From Plasmopara viticola (lineage: Eukaryota; Oomycota; Peronosporomycetes; Peronosporales; Peronosporaceae), in contig MBPM02000117.1 of the NCBI GenBank assembly GCA_001695595.3, forward strand, positions 110,439 to 174,438: DNA of 64,000 nt, given 5' to 3'. Numbering within the stretch: the first letter of the stretch is position 1; every line of letters begins with the position of its first letter. A program made the position numbers and the translations under genes. The notes under the pieces were generated by a model. The model had not been told where the DNA came from and did no database searches. It saw only the letters and a program-made list of their open reading frames with translations. Positions 47,002 to 57,540 of this stretch are shown piece by piece.

Positions 47002-47814
47002 GCAGTCAGCTGGTCAGCTCTGTCGGACTTAGGTCGTGTATCTTGATTGTGAGTCGTGAAGCCGGTCAATTCGTTGATTGGTCATCTGGCTTTGTCGCGT
47101 CCTTCGAATCTTGCTCTTGTCTGTCGGATAATAGTTGGATCTTTGGATCTTGCTCGGCTTCATCGGATACTGACAATCTACGACGTATTGCCTTACTAGT
47201 GTCCCGTTTTATGTTGAATATAGGAGCAGACGAAGAAATTTATCTTTGACCTAACGCGAAGCTAGAAAGAGGATTACAACTTCTCACGCCTTCCTCCCCA
47301 ACTTCCCGGTTTTTCGTAAACTACGGCACTACTTATGTTTGACACGGAGACGCTCTAGGCTCCAATTTCAAGGGTGCTGCTCACTCACACTCCTGTGTGC
47401 CCGCAGAGTCAAGAATCCTTTATGGGATAAAATACTTCGCAAATGAGAACTCCGATTAATGTTACAATAAAATGCAAGCACGATACATAAGGGCACGGTT
47501 TTCTATACCTTTTAAACCCAATCAAAGGGTTTAAGATGTTTTTAATTCGGAAAGCTACAAAACAAACTTAATGTATTCCTAAAGAATATGGTCTCGAAAT
47601 GATCCGGTATGACTTATTGTTTCGCTGGCTTGCTTCATTGGTAGGACTTGTTATTCTTGAAGTTGGGTCTTACGAACAAGTTGCTGTTGTGAAATGACGA
47701 TTTAATACCAATGAACTTACCGTAAACCTGTCCAAGTCGATCCCGCGTAATCACGGCGTTTTTACCGATGATTAGACGCACAGAATGATTGGGAGGTCTT
47801 TATATGATTAATAT

Positions 47815-47976
47815 GTGAACTACATACAAATCAGGTAGCTTAAGTATAACCCACAAATAAAATTACTTCCAAATATTTCTTCTCCTACACAATCGTCTCC
47901 ACTCTACAAGTGCAGACTTTCTTTGCACTCATTAAAGCCTTTCCTTTCTCATTCAGTTCTCAACCGAATTCAACAG
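47815..47976 (+). repeat. probable copia LTR (right end clear, left end approximate)
   Basis: The right end is AATTCAACA, followed at once by GGTTATGAGCCCAAG. That closely resembles the half-tRNA(iMet) primer-binding site of Drosophila copia-type elements (GGTTATGGGCCCAG). The left end is placed at TGTGAAC only because it begins TG, and there is no second LTR to confirm it. Confidence 0.45.
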
Positions 47977-47979
47977 GTT

Positions 47980-48610
47980 ATGAGCCCAAGCACGATGTCC
48001 TCTGTCCAAGATACCACTACCAAGATCTCAATTCACAAATTTGATGGGGACAACTACGTGACATGGAATCGCTACATGCGTGTCGTGTTTTCTGACGTGG
48101 CACGTGGTCAACAGGAAAATCACTCACACCTTCGCCGACTCTCGCGCTATGGAGGAGCATGTCAAGCTGAGAAAATTGCGTTCGGTTTGATGCTTCTTCA
48201 CATGAGTGCAGACTATCATCAAGAAGTGGATGACTGCGAAGAAGCATGGGTCGCTTGGGCACGACTGGAAACGCTCTCAACGGGGCGGATTTTCCTGAAG
48301 CGACAGCTGTTTGGCGTGGCGATGGCGGGAGGCGGCAATGTGATGCATCATTGCAATGAGATTCTCAACATTAGCGCCAAGCTCAGCAGCATCGCGCTAA
48401 GATCGAGGACGAGGACGTGGCGATTTGCTTGTCGCGCAGCCTGTCCAAGAGCTTTGCAAACGTCGCTCTTAACTTGAAGATGAGAAGCGGGGATTTGCGA
48501 TCACTAGAAGTCGTGGAGATGCTTACAAATGAGCATATCAAGAGATAAAGGAACAAGACGACGACGGTGAAGTCTGAGAAAGCAACCATGTCCTTCAGTA
48601 CCGAGTGCAA
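47980..48610 (+). pseudogene. Ty1/copia gag fragment
   Basis: From the ATG at 47980 the frame reads [20 protein letters not shown], the N-terminal motif of copia gag (FxGxNYxxWxxxM). It continues with [18 protein letters not shown] and [14 protein letters not shown], the usual helical core. After about residue 140 a one-base shift moves the continuation ([18 protein letters not shown]) to another frame. Nothing of protease, integrase or RT follows, so the element is truncated. It lies between two PLE-derived fragments. Confidence 0.75.
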
Positions 48611-48639
48611 GTAACTACACTAGCTTAATGTATTCATAG

Positions 48640-48760
48640 ATTCTATAGTCGGACTTGGACCTTACGGACATCTTACCGAAAGTCAAGCTTGAAATCTTTA
48701 CTTGGAAATCGTACTTGAAATCTATACTTGAATATCACACTTAAAAATCATGTCTGAATG
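48640..48760 (+). repeat. degenerate PLE pseudo-LTR minisatellite remnant
   Basis: TCTATAGTCGGACTTGGACC and ACGGACATCTTACCGAAAG match the pseudo-LTR of the terminal PLEs. They are followed by worn 13-bp CTTGAAATC-type units. Confidence 0.75.
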
Positions 48761-50930
48761 TCATAGTGTTTAGGTATTAGGGCATCGAGATCTGTCAAAC
48801 TGACATCAGAATCGCTAAATTGACATCCATTCCCGGCTCGATCAAGTCAATGATCTACAGGGGCTCGCCTTTTCGAGCATCGGACATAGGGAGTTCTTGT
48901 AGACCAACTAACAGTGCTGAAGATACGCCTGACACATCTTTAGCCGACGAAAGGGACATCTTTTTTAGTTTTTATTTGCGTTAAGGAAGCTGGGGCAGTC
49001 GCCGAGTTGCTTTTGAGAATTTGCTCTAAACCGGTCAAAAAGATCGTCTCAGCATATGCTTCTTTCTTGATTTTCTCTATGGCGAGTTTGCGTTCAACCA
49101 GAATTATTAGCTCTGATAGTTGGCGCTCTCGACCCTGGGGTGACCTAAAGCCAGGAAACATGTTGATGTTTGCTATATATGTATAACAAAACAAATAAAA
49201 AAGGAAATATATTGAAGTAGCTGTTTGAGATGCCGATTATAACCATGGCCAACAGTTTCGATCCATATTCTATTTATATATGACACAGTGTGTTACGCTC
49301 GTATAGCACCTTGTTGTATATTTCAAGGCACCATTCATACTTGCACTGAAATATTGCTTTGCTTTGGTTGCGTAGTGCCTCGTTTCAATTCGTCAATCGT
49401 GTATCAGTCTCCGATTAAAGCATAAAAAGCCGAAATTCAACACAGTGCGTGAGATGATACTTCAGCTAAGAATGGACTTCCGCTACCTTTCTTTGGTAGT
49501 ATTTGAGGCGCCTCCTATTTTAATGTGAAGCAGAGAGCTAACGGTCCTTTCTCCTTGCTTGTGTATCATTTTGTACAACATTTGCTTGCGGATCTACATA
49601 AAGGGTTATAATTTCTACCAGTTTAAACAGCTTCGTAACAAAGCGTAATCACACAAAGTGTGAGCATACAAATGTCAAGTCGAAATGAGAAAGGGCACGA
49701 GTGGCCAGCCAGTTTTCTCATTCACCATTTCGCCACCAAAAAGACAAGCAGATACTGAGTAACTTTGCAAACACCAAGAGAGCGGGCTTTGTACATATAA
49801 GCTCGGCACGTGGCCCTGAGGTGGAATGGGTTACTATCAATAGATACCAAGCAAGAAAACTGTATGAGTTACCGCGTTTCTCATGCTTACCATCATAAGC
49901 TGATCTCGCGTTTATCATAAAAGGATTGGATTTCTCAACGCTAGTGAAACTCTCACCGACTTCAGCAATCAACAAAAGGATGCACATGGAGCAATTTTTC
50001 CGCCTAGCTTATCTCCGAAAACGCATTTTTTCAGAAAGTAGAAGCGATTCGCGACTGTTTCCGTTCCGGCTACGTGGAACACTAAGAAGAATCATTAGTC
50101 GAGCTTGGGCATAAAGAGCAAGAGTTTGTTCGCACGGTTGACGGCCTCAAATATAAGCTTCACACTCGGTCGCTCAAGAACCACACCCCATGTGCTATCC
50201 AACTGTCCACATTGCACACCGGACTTTCCAAAGTTTAATCACAATTTTTGTAATCACCCCAAATATGACAAGAAGCTGACTAGTGAATTGCGCTTGGCTA
50301 TCCTCACCTGGATATGGAGTTGGGCGATGGTGAATTTGCTGTAATTCAACGAGTAGAACGTCAGTCCTCACCTTTTTTTCGACAATTTTAGAATCCTTGC
50401 AAGCTTATTTGACGAGCGTGGGTGAAATGCGTTAAATCTTGATGACGGCATTAGCTATTCTGATAGGGAAGACAACACCGAGATTCATCGTAATGAGGTT
50501 GCTTTGCGACAAGAGATCAATAAGCCGAAGACAATTGGAATTGTCAAGAAAGTCTGACTCAACGATGAGATGGGAAAGACTGCTTGACCTAATTGTCGCT
50601 GCAATCTGAGTGAAGTTACGAGTTTGAGAGCGCATCTTGTCACTGCAAGCAGAGACCTCGAATCCTAGGGTGCGAGTTTTACCCATTCCTTCCTGCTTTG
50701 TAGTTTAGGGTTTGTGTTTAGGTTAAAAGCCCAAAGTCGAGTCGAGAACGATTTTGCTAAAGTGTGTAAATGGATGCGTTTATATTAGACTGCAGTGACC
50801 GTTTCGCAGTTTTTTCTTCAGTAGACTAAAAAAGAGAAGTATGCTAATTAAAGGTAAGTAAACTTTTGTAGACCAAATGTAGCAGACCCGCAATTGAATT
50901 CGTTGTCGTCCAATCATTTGAGTTTCTGAA
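48761..50930. other. subtelomeric stretch, decayed fragments only
   Basis: No intact gene. Short minus-strand frames at 48940-49194 and 49718-49987 have no recognisable domain. A possible leucine-rich-repeat remnant is listed at 50432-50686. Near 50702-50725 there are a few telomere-like units (TTTAGGG, TTTAGG), which may be a worn interstitial tract. Confidence 0.4.
50432..50686 (-). pseudogene. possible leucine-rich-repeat remnant
   Basis: The frame contains IAATIRSSSLSHLIVESDFL then CLRLIDLLSQSNLITMNLG. This has the ~28-residue spacing of ribonuclease-inhibitor-type leucine-rich repeats (L..L.L, N, helix L...L). It is a single fragment with no neighbours, so weakly supported. Confidence 0.3.
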
Positions 50931-50965
50931 GTTTAGGGTTTAGGGTTTAGGGTTTAGGGTTTAGG
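50931..50965 (+). repeat. short interstitial telomere tract (about five TTTAGGG units)
   Basis: TTTAGGG units in the same orientation as the terminal array, immediately left of the first PLE. Probably the former chromosome end onto which copy 1 was attached. Confidence 0.9.
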
Positions 50966-51012
50966 ATTTATTAAATTATGCAAGTTACTACACAAACTTA
51001 ATTATTCCTAAA

Positions 51013-51081
51013 GAATAGTCCGAAATGATCCGATTGACTAATTCTTTCGCTGGTTTGCTTCTTCAGTAGGACTTGTTATTC
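51013..51081 (-). ncRNA. hammerhead-ribozyme-like fold, left pseudo-LTR of copy 1
   Basis: Minus strand: closing arms GAATA/GTCC and GGACTATTC pair. Between them lie CTGAAGA (fits CUGANGA), a short GC..GC helix, GAAA and GTC in type I hammerhead order, over 69 nt. Helices II and III are very short, so activity is unproven. Confidence 0.5.
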
Positions 51082-51116
51082 TATAGTTGGACTTGGCCCT
51101 TACGGACATCTTACCA

Positions 51117-51290
51117 AAACTCTAGCTTGAAATTCATACTTGAAATTCATACTTGAAATTCATACTTGAAATTCATACTTGAATTTCATACTTGAATTTC
51201 ATACTTGAATTTCATACTTGAATTTCATACTTGAATTTCATACTTGAATTTCATACTTGAATTTCATACTTGAATTTCATACTTGAAATT
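51117..51290 (+). repeat. 13-bp minisatellite (CTTGAAATTCATA / CTTGAATTTCATA)
   Basis: About 13 units. GAAATTC-type units come first, then GAATTTC-type, ending CTTGAAATTTGTACTAGGG. Confidence 0.95.
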
Positions 51291-51374
51291 TGTACTAGGG
51301 TTTAGGGTTTACTCCCCATCGGCTGTACAATCTTGTATTAAGGCTGCAGTCGACGGGGCAGTTTTCGGAAGTCG

Positions 51375-53170
51375 CTAAGGACACAGAAGCGTCTTGAGAG
51401 TTGGAGGCTTGAGGTAGCAGATTTTAACTTGCGTTCCGAGTGCCTTTTCCAGCTCATCGGTCAGTAGTATAGACCGTAGTCTGCTTCTTGAAAGTCCATT
51501 TGGGTCGTATTGGAGCTTGAAAACTATAGGTGCTGTAGATGACGTGTTGCGTGATGACGTAGTGTCGTCGAGCGCCTGTCTGAACAGCGGTTGCAGTATT
51601 CTCGGAGTATATCCTCGGTCAAGTAGCCGCGCATAGAGTTGTTTGACGATTCGTTTAAAGTCACGATATCGAACATTCTGTTTGCGGTATTTACGGACTT
51701 GGCCAATGATTAGTCCTTTTAGAACACCAGGTGGATGGGCGCTATTAGCAGGAATATACAGGTACAAATTCAGACTTTTCTGATATGTTCTTGTGTATAT
51801 CCTTTGTTTGTCCCGAATGATTCGTAGGTTTAGAAACACAGCTTCATCTTTGTCGATAGAGCTTGTGAATCGTAGCTTAGACCGCCGGGTAAATGTTGCT
51901 AACATGCGCTGGAAGCTATATGGCTCGGTGCTCGGACTCCACAATGTGAAGATGTCATCGATGTAGCGTTTGTAGTAAACTACATGTCGCGAGAATTCTG
52001 TAAGTAGAATCTCTTCGATGTGAGCCACGTAGAGGGAAGCGAATGCCGGTGCCACCGGTGTTCCCATAGCCGTTCCACGCAATTGGCGCCAGCATGAGTC
52101 TCCAAAGGTAAAGTAATTGTTGTGCATTACTACTTGGAGTCCAGACAGAATTGCGTTTTCCCATGGATGACCCCGTATACGTTCCGCGATTGCTTTGATA
52201 GCGTTGATAATCGGAATATTGGTGTAGAGAGATTCTACGTCGATTGTGATCAACAGCGTATCAGGCGGGAGTATCAGGTCCGGGAGGTCTGTCAATAGCT
52301 GGTCTGAGTCGCGTATATAGGATTTAGTGGATCTATAAAAGGGTTGAAGTTGAAAATCTAACCACTTTGAAAGTCCTTCCAGTATACTTGCGCTATTGGA
52401 TACAATGGGTCGAATACAGAGTTTAGGTTTGTGTATTTTTGCTAATGCGTAAAACACATTCAACCTTGACTCTTCTAGTTTCGCCACAATGATCCGTGTT
52501 GTGTCCCAGTCAGTACGATAGGCATATGTCTTTGCCATGTTTCTGTACCAAGTGCGAACTTTTGTCCGCACAAGCCGGGTTAATGCTTCGACTGGAGCGC
52601 ATTGCAGCTCGTATATTGACTTATCTGAAAGATGGTCAATACACAGTCTAACATAATGCTCCGTTGTAAAAAGAGCCGGCCCTAAGTTCTTATCAGTAAG
52701 GATTACTTTAAGATCTGGGCGGCTTCTTAGGAGCTGAAACGTGTTCCATTGTCTCGAGTTAAGGTTCCTGAGTTTCCTCGGTTCCCATGTCTCGCGACTA
52801 ATGTTGTCTTGAACACGTGTGAGTATCGTTTCGATTGAAGCCGGTGCTGGTTTCGGTTGGAACGATGGGTTCGGAACATAAATCTTGCGATTATATGATC
52901 CTTGATGGTTCCCAAACTGTGCGGAGAGGCGAACTTTCCGTATGAAGTCTGGGAGTGCAGCATGAAGATCGGGCGGTCGGAGAGGTCGAGGGGTCGGGCA
53001 GAATCTTAAGTTAAGACCCAGAAGGCGGTTCAGAGCAGGGGGAGTAGCAATTGCAGAAGGAACAAAGTTATGAAAAGCTAAGTTCTTTGCATAGCTATTA
53101 ACCTCCCTTGTACTGCGACTAGCAAATAGTGCCAGTGCATTCCTACTATCTGATCTGTCTACTTGGATTG
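51375..53170 (-). CDS. PLE reverse transcriptase, copy 1 (no GIY-YIG; truncated C-terminus)
   Basis: The RT frame is open from the ORF1 overlap (DPIQVDRSDSRN near 53165) to a TAG at 51375. That stop is made by one substitution and removes 22 residues present in copies 2 and 3. Motifs: TDKNLGPALF (N-terminal), KIHKP, CIRPIVSNS, TIDVESLYTNIP, RGTAMGTPVAP and the catalytic YKRYIDDIF, all of Penelope type. The C-terminus ends at the thumb (PTLKTLLCP); no endonuclease domain follows. There is no ATG before the core, and the frame lies -1 relative to ORF1, so expression would need frameshifting or internal initiation. A role extending telomeric 3' ends is inferred from the context. Confidence 0.85.
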
Positions 53171-54082
53171 GGTCTTGCCTTTTGCGTTCCGCGCGCCTTT
53201 CTGCTTGTTGTTTTTCCCTGAATTCGACTTGGTGGGCGGCTTTCCGGACTTGGCGAGACCGGTAGCGCCCGCTTTTCCGTTTGCGCGTAGCCTTTCCTTT
53301 TGAGGCTTTGCCGATTTCTTCTGCTGCTGGGGCTTTGCAGTCTTCGTTATGCGCCGATCGGTGCCCCTTTGACGACCGGCGCTGTCGTTTAACGCTTCCT
53401 TGAGCCGCGACACTTGATTTTTCAGTGGTCGCAGCTCCTGTTGGATGCGCTTGTTGACGAGCTCCTGGACAGATGTTGCCATGGGCGTTTCTGATTCGAT
53501 GTCCATGGCTGTCGCTCGTTTGGCTTCTTTAGCGGCTTTGGCCCGTTCCTTAATGACTTGTTCCATCGCTAAGTCGTAGCGAAGTTGAGTCAGTCGTGTG
53601 TTAAGAAGGGCCTTGGCCATAAGGAAGTCAGTGACCGCCATCGAGTTTTGTCCATTAGGAGAAGTAATTGCACTTTCCCATGGCGGACCCGATGGCATAA
53701 AAAGGGTGTGAACATCGCAATAAAAAGAACTTATCTCTTTAATTGCATTAACCGATAATGTCTCAAGTTCAGTCTGAAGTAAATTCAGTTCAGCCGCCGT
53801 TGCAGTCTTAATGATTTCTGCCAACGACTTTTCGTTTTCAACGAGTTGCTGATTGAACTGGGCGCGCAAAGATGCAGCGCTATCGGTATTTTCGAGCTCT
53901 TTAGACACGTTCAAGGAAATCTTAGTCTTCACAGAGCGGGGCGGACCCTGCTCAAGGCGTTGAAGAGCTAGCTGCTTAGACTTGATTCTAGCAGTAAGAT
54001 TCCTGTAGCGTTTGATCGTGGAGTCGATGATGCTCAACACGTTTTGCGGCGGACTGCTGCGAGTCGGGTTACTCGGGTCCAT
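53159..54082 (-). CDS. PLE ORF1, basic coiled-coil protein, copy 1
   Basis: 307 residues from MDPSNPTRSSPPQNVLS. Residues ~15-50 and ~60-110 are helical with heptad-like spacing (TARIKSKQLALQRLEQ; LRAQFNQQLVENEKSLAEII). Residues 195-235 form another coiled coil. The last ~70 residues are rich in Lys/Arg/Gln (AKPQQQKKSAKPQKERLRAN), suiting nucleic-acid binding. Helical ORF1 proteins upstream of RT occur in other telomere-linked PLEs; the function here is inferred. The C-terminus overlaps the RT frame. An upstream open segment (54109-54483, MLPICNIKRDISRA) may be an N-terminal extension out of frame in this copy. Confidence 0.8.
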   Translation of the reverse strand: MDPSNPTRSSPPQNVLSIIDSTIKRYRNLTARIKSKQLALQRLEQGPPRSVKTKISLNVSKELENTDSAASLRAQFNQQLVENEKSLAEIIKTATAAELNLLQTELETLSVNAIKEISSFYCDVHTLFMPSGPPWESAITSPNGQNSMAVTDFLMAKALLNTRLTQLRYDLAMEQVIKERAKAAKEAKRATAMDIESETPMATSVQELVNKRIQQELRPLKNQVSRLKEALNDSAGRQRGTDRRITKTAKPQQQKKSAKPQKERLRANGKAGATGLAKSGKPPTKSNSGKNNKQKGARNAKGKTQSK

Positions 54083-54858
54083 CCTTAAGTGTAGTAACCT
54101 AGTTTCGATTAGGCTAGGTCGGATGTGAGTGGCGAACAGCCGGCTGTTGTGTGCACGGTCTGTTGTTCGTCGCGGTCGGCCGGTCGGCTCAGTCGGACGT
54201 TGGTCGTGGATCTTGTCGACTTAGGACCAAGGCTTGAAGCCGGCCGTTTTTTGGTCGGCCAGGGCTTGAGGGTAGGACTTGGGACCGGTCGGTTTGTTGG
54301 TCGACCGGTGACTTGATCGTGTCCGGATCTTGAACTTCGCACTTGGTCGGGTCCTTGGTCGGGTCCTAAGTCGGGTCTTGGTCGGGTCCTTGGTCGTCCT
54401 TTGGATCTTGGCCGTCGGATACCAACAATCTTTTGACGTATTGCCCTACTTATGTCCCGTTTTATGTTGCATATGGGTAGCATTAACGGATAGGTTGATA
54501 TCGAGAACTAGCGCAAGGCTTATGGGAAAAAGCCAGGTCTAGGGGATTATAACTTCTCCGCCTACCTCCCCGGTCACACTTTCAGGTTTTACGTAAACCA
54601 CGGCACTATTTCTGTTCGATACGGAGACGCACTAGGCTCACATATCCAGGGTGCTGCTCACTCACACTCCTGTGTGCCCGCAGAGTCAAAAATCCCTTAT
54701 GGGATAGACTTCTCCGCAAATGAGAACTCCGATAAGCGTTACAATAAATTGCAAGCACGGTGCTCAAGGGCACGGGTTTTTCTAACCTAATTAAAAATAA
54801 AAAGGTTTAGGATTTATTGAATTATGCAAGTTACTACACAAACTTAATTATTCCTAAA

Positions 54859-54927
54859 GAATAGTCCGAAATGATCCGATTGACTAATTCTTTCGCTGGT
54901 TTGCTTCTTCAGTAGGACTTGTTATTC
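54859..54927 (-). ncRNA. hammerhead-ribozyme-like fold, right pseudo-LTR of copy 1
   Basis: Same 69-nt arrangement of pairing arms and CTGAAGA/GAAA/GTC core as at 51013-51081. Confidence 0.5.
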
Positions 54928-54964
54928 TATAGTTGGACTTGGCCCTTACGGACATCTCACTAAA

Positions 54965-55178
54965 ACTCTAACTTGAAATTCATACTTGAAATTCATACTT
55001 GAAATTCATACTTGAAAAGCATACTTGAAATTCATACTTGAATTTCACACTTGAATTTCATACTTGAATTTCACACTCGAATTTCATACTTGAATTTCAT
55101 ACTTGAATTTCATACTTGAATTTCATACTTGAATTTCATACTTGAATTTCATACTTGAATTTCATACTTGAAATTTGT
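54965..55178 (+). repeat. 13-bp minisatellite, right pseudo-LTR of copy 1
   Basis: About 16 units with a few variants (CTTGAAAAGCATA, CACACTTG). Runs straight into the telomere tract through TTTGTACTAGGG. Confidence 0.95.
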
Positions 55179-55180
55179 AC

Positions 55181-55345
55181 TAGGGTTTAGGGTTTAGGGT
55201 TTAGGGTTTAGGGTTTAGGGTTTAGGGTTTAGGGTTTAGGGTTTAGGGTTAGGGTTTAGGGTTTAGGGTTTTAGGGTTTAGGGTTTAGGGTTTAGGGTTT
55301 AGGGTTTAGGGTTTAGGGTTTAGGGTTTAGGGTTTAGGGGGTTTA
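55181..55345 (+). repeat. interstitial telomere tract between copies 1 and 2
   Basis: About 23 TTTAGGG units including one TTAGGG and one TTTTAGGG variant. Ends AGGGGGTTTATTAAATTATG, where copy 2 begins. Confidence 0.97.
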
Positions 55346-55387
55346 TTAAATTATGCAAGTTACTACACAAACTTAATTATTCCTAAA

Positions 55388-55456
55388 GAATAGTCCGAAA
55401 TGATCCGATTGACTAATTCTTTCGCTGGTTTGCTTCTTCAGTAGGACTTGTTATTC
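55388..55456 (-). ncRNA. hammerhead-ribozyme-like fold, left pseudo-LTR of copy 2
   Basis: Identical core and pairing arms to the other copies. Confidence 0.5.
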
Positions 55457-55496
55457 TATAGTTGGACTTGGCCCTTACGGACATCTTACCAAAACT

Positions 55497-55680
55497 CTAA
55501 CTTGAAATTCATACTTGAAATTCATACTTGAAATTCATACCTGAAATTCACACTAGAATTTCATACTTGAATTTCATACTTGAATTTCATACTTGAATTT
55601 CATACTTGAATTTCATACTTGAATTTCATACTTGAATTTCATACTTGAATTTCATACTTGAATTTCATACTTGAAATTTG
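55497..55680 (+). repeat. 13-bp minisatellite, left pseudo-LTR of copy 2
   Basis: About 14 units, GAAATTC-type first then GAATTTC-type, then TTTGTACTAGGG and two telomere units before the RT stop codon. Confidence 0.95.
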
Positions 55681-55696
55681 TACTAGGGTTTAGGGT

Positions 55697-57493
55697 TTAC
55701 TCCCCATCGGCTGTACAATCTTGTATTAAGGCTGCAGTCGACGGGGCAGTTTTCGGAAGTCGCGAAGGACACAGAAGCGTCTTGAGAGTTGGAGGCTTGA
55801 GGTAGCAGATTTTAACTTGCGTTCCGAGTGCCTTTTCCAGCTCATCGGTCAGTAGTATAGACCGTAGTCTGCTTCTTGAAAGTCCATTTGGGTCGTATTG
55901 GAGCTTGAAAACTATAGGTGCTGTAGATGACGTGTTGCGTGATGACGTAGTGTCGTCGAGCGCCTGTCTGAACAGCGGTTGCAGTATTCTCGGAGTATAT
56001 CCTCGGTCAAGTAGCCGCGCATAGAGTTGTTTGACGATTCGTTTAAAGTCACGATATCGAACATTCTGTTTGCGGTATTTACGGACTTGGCCAATGATTA
56101 GTCCTTTTAGAACACCAGGTGGATGGGCGCTATTAGCAGGAATATACAGGTACAAATTCAGACTTTTCTGATATGTTCTTGTGTATATCCTTTGTTTGTC
56201 CCGAATGATTCGTAGGTCTAGAAACACAGCTTCATCTTTGTCGATAGAGCTTGTGAATCGTAGCTTAGACCGCCGGGTAAATGTTGCTAACATGCGCTGG
56301 AAGCTATATGGCTCGGTGCTCGGACTCCACAATGTGAAGATGTCATCGATGTAGCGTTTGTAGTAAACTACATGTCGCGAGAATTCTGTAAGTAGAATCT
56401 CTTCGATGTGAGCCACGTAGAGGGAAGCGAATGCCGGTGCCACCGGTGTTCCCATAGCCGTTCCACGCAATTGGCGCCAGCATGAGTCTCCAAAGGTAAA
56501 GTAATTGTTGTGCATTACTACTTGGAGTCCAGACAGAATTGCGTTTTCCCATGGATGACCCCGTATACGTTCCGCGATTGCTTTGATAGCGTTGATAATC
56601 GGAATATTGGTGTAGAGAGATTCTACGTCGATTGTGATCAACAGCGTATCAGGCGGGAGTATCAGGTCCGGGAGGTCTGTCAATAGCTGGTCTGAGTCGC
56701 GTATATAGGATTTAGTGGATCTATAAAAGGGTTGAAGTTGAAAATCTAACCACTTTGAAAGTCCTTCCAGTATACTTGCGCTATTGGATACAATGGGTCG
56801 AATACAGAGTTTAGGTTTGTGTATTTTTGCTAATGCGTAAAACACATTCAACCTTGACTCTTCTAGTTTCGCCACAATGATCCGTGTTGTGTCCCAGTCA
56901 GTACGATAGGCATATGTCTTTGCCATGTTTCTGTACCAAGTGCGAACTTTTGTCCGCACAAGCCGGGTTAATGCTTCGACTGGAGCGCATTGCAGCTCGT
57001 ATATTGACTTATCTGAAAGATGGTCAATACACAGTCTAACATAATGCTCCGTTGTAAAAAGAGCCGGCCCTAAGTTCTTATCAGTAAGGACTACTTTAAG
57101 ATCTGGGCGGCTTCTTAGGAGCTGAAACGTGTTCCATTGTCTCGAGTTAAGGTTCCTGAGTTTCCTCGGTTCCCATGTCTCGCGACTAATGTTGTCTTGA
57201 ACACGTGTGAGTATCGTTTCGATTGAAGCCGGTGCTGGTTTCGGTTGAAACGATGGGTTCGGAACATAAATCTTGCGATTATATGATCCTTGATGGTTCC
57301 CAAACTGTGCGGAGAGGCGAACTTTCCGTATGAAGTCTGGGAGTGCAGCATGAAGATCGGGCGGTCGGATAGGTCGAGGGGTCGGGCAGAATCTTAGGTT
57401 AAGACCCAGTAAGCGGTTCAGAGCAGGGGGAGTAGCAACTGCAGAAGGAACAAAGTTATGAAAAGCTAAGTTCTTTGCATAGCTATTAACTCC
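55697..57493 (-). pseudogene. PLE reverse transcriptase, copy 2 (N-terminus frameshifted)
   Basis: Open from 57493 to the stop at 55697. Carries the full set of Penelope RT motifs and a C-terminus 22 residues longer than copy 1 (ends PSTAALIQDCTADGE). Compared with copy 3 one base is missing in CTCCCTAG (about 57491), which puts a TAG in frame and cuts the link to the upstream frame. Core RT motifs are undamaged. Confidence 0.8.
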
Positions 57494-57540
57494 CTAGTAC
57501 TGCGACTAGCAAATAGTGCCAGTGCATTCCTACTATCTGA

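Larger units (their letters stand above)
44225..47690 (-). mobile_element. old, decayed Penelope-like element
   Basis: Collinear with the terminal PLEs but heavily mutated. It has a ribozyme-like core (44259-44286 and again near 44370-44412), RT, ORF1, a 5' region whose CTGCTCACTCACACTCCTGT (near 47374) also occurs in the young copies, and a right-hand ribozyme-like block near 47560-47660. Same orientation as the terminal copies. Divergence is far greater than among the three terminal copies, so it dates from an earlier round. Confidence 0.8.
50966..55180 (-). mobile_element. telomere-linked Penelope-like element, copy 1
   Basis: Order on the plus strand: pseudo-LTR (ribozyme-like fold 51013-51081, minisatellite to ~51290), a two-unit telomere block, RT, ORF1, 5' region with GGTCGGGTCC repeats, a second pseudo-LTR (from ~54810), then a telomere tract. 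Transcription would run right to left, away from the chromosome end. It is nearly identical to copies 2 and 3 but carries a premature stop near the RT C-terminus. Confidence 0.85.

Noticed and set aside
55345..55696. A GIY-YIG endonuclease downstream of the RT
   Set aside because: After the RT stop there are only about 15 bp before the telomere block and minisatellite, with no coding capacity for the domain in any copy.
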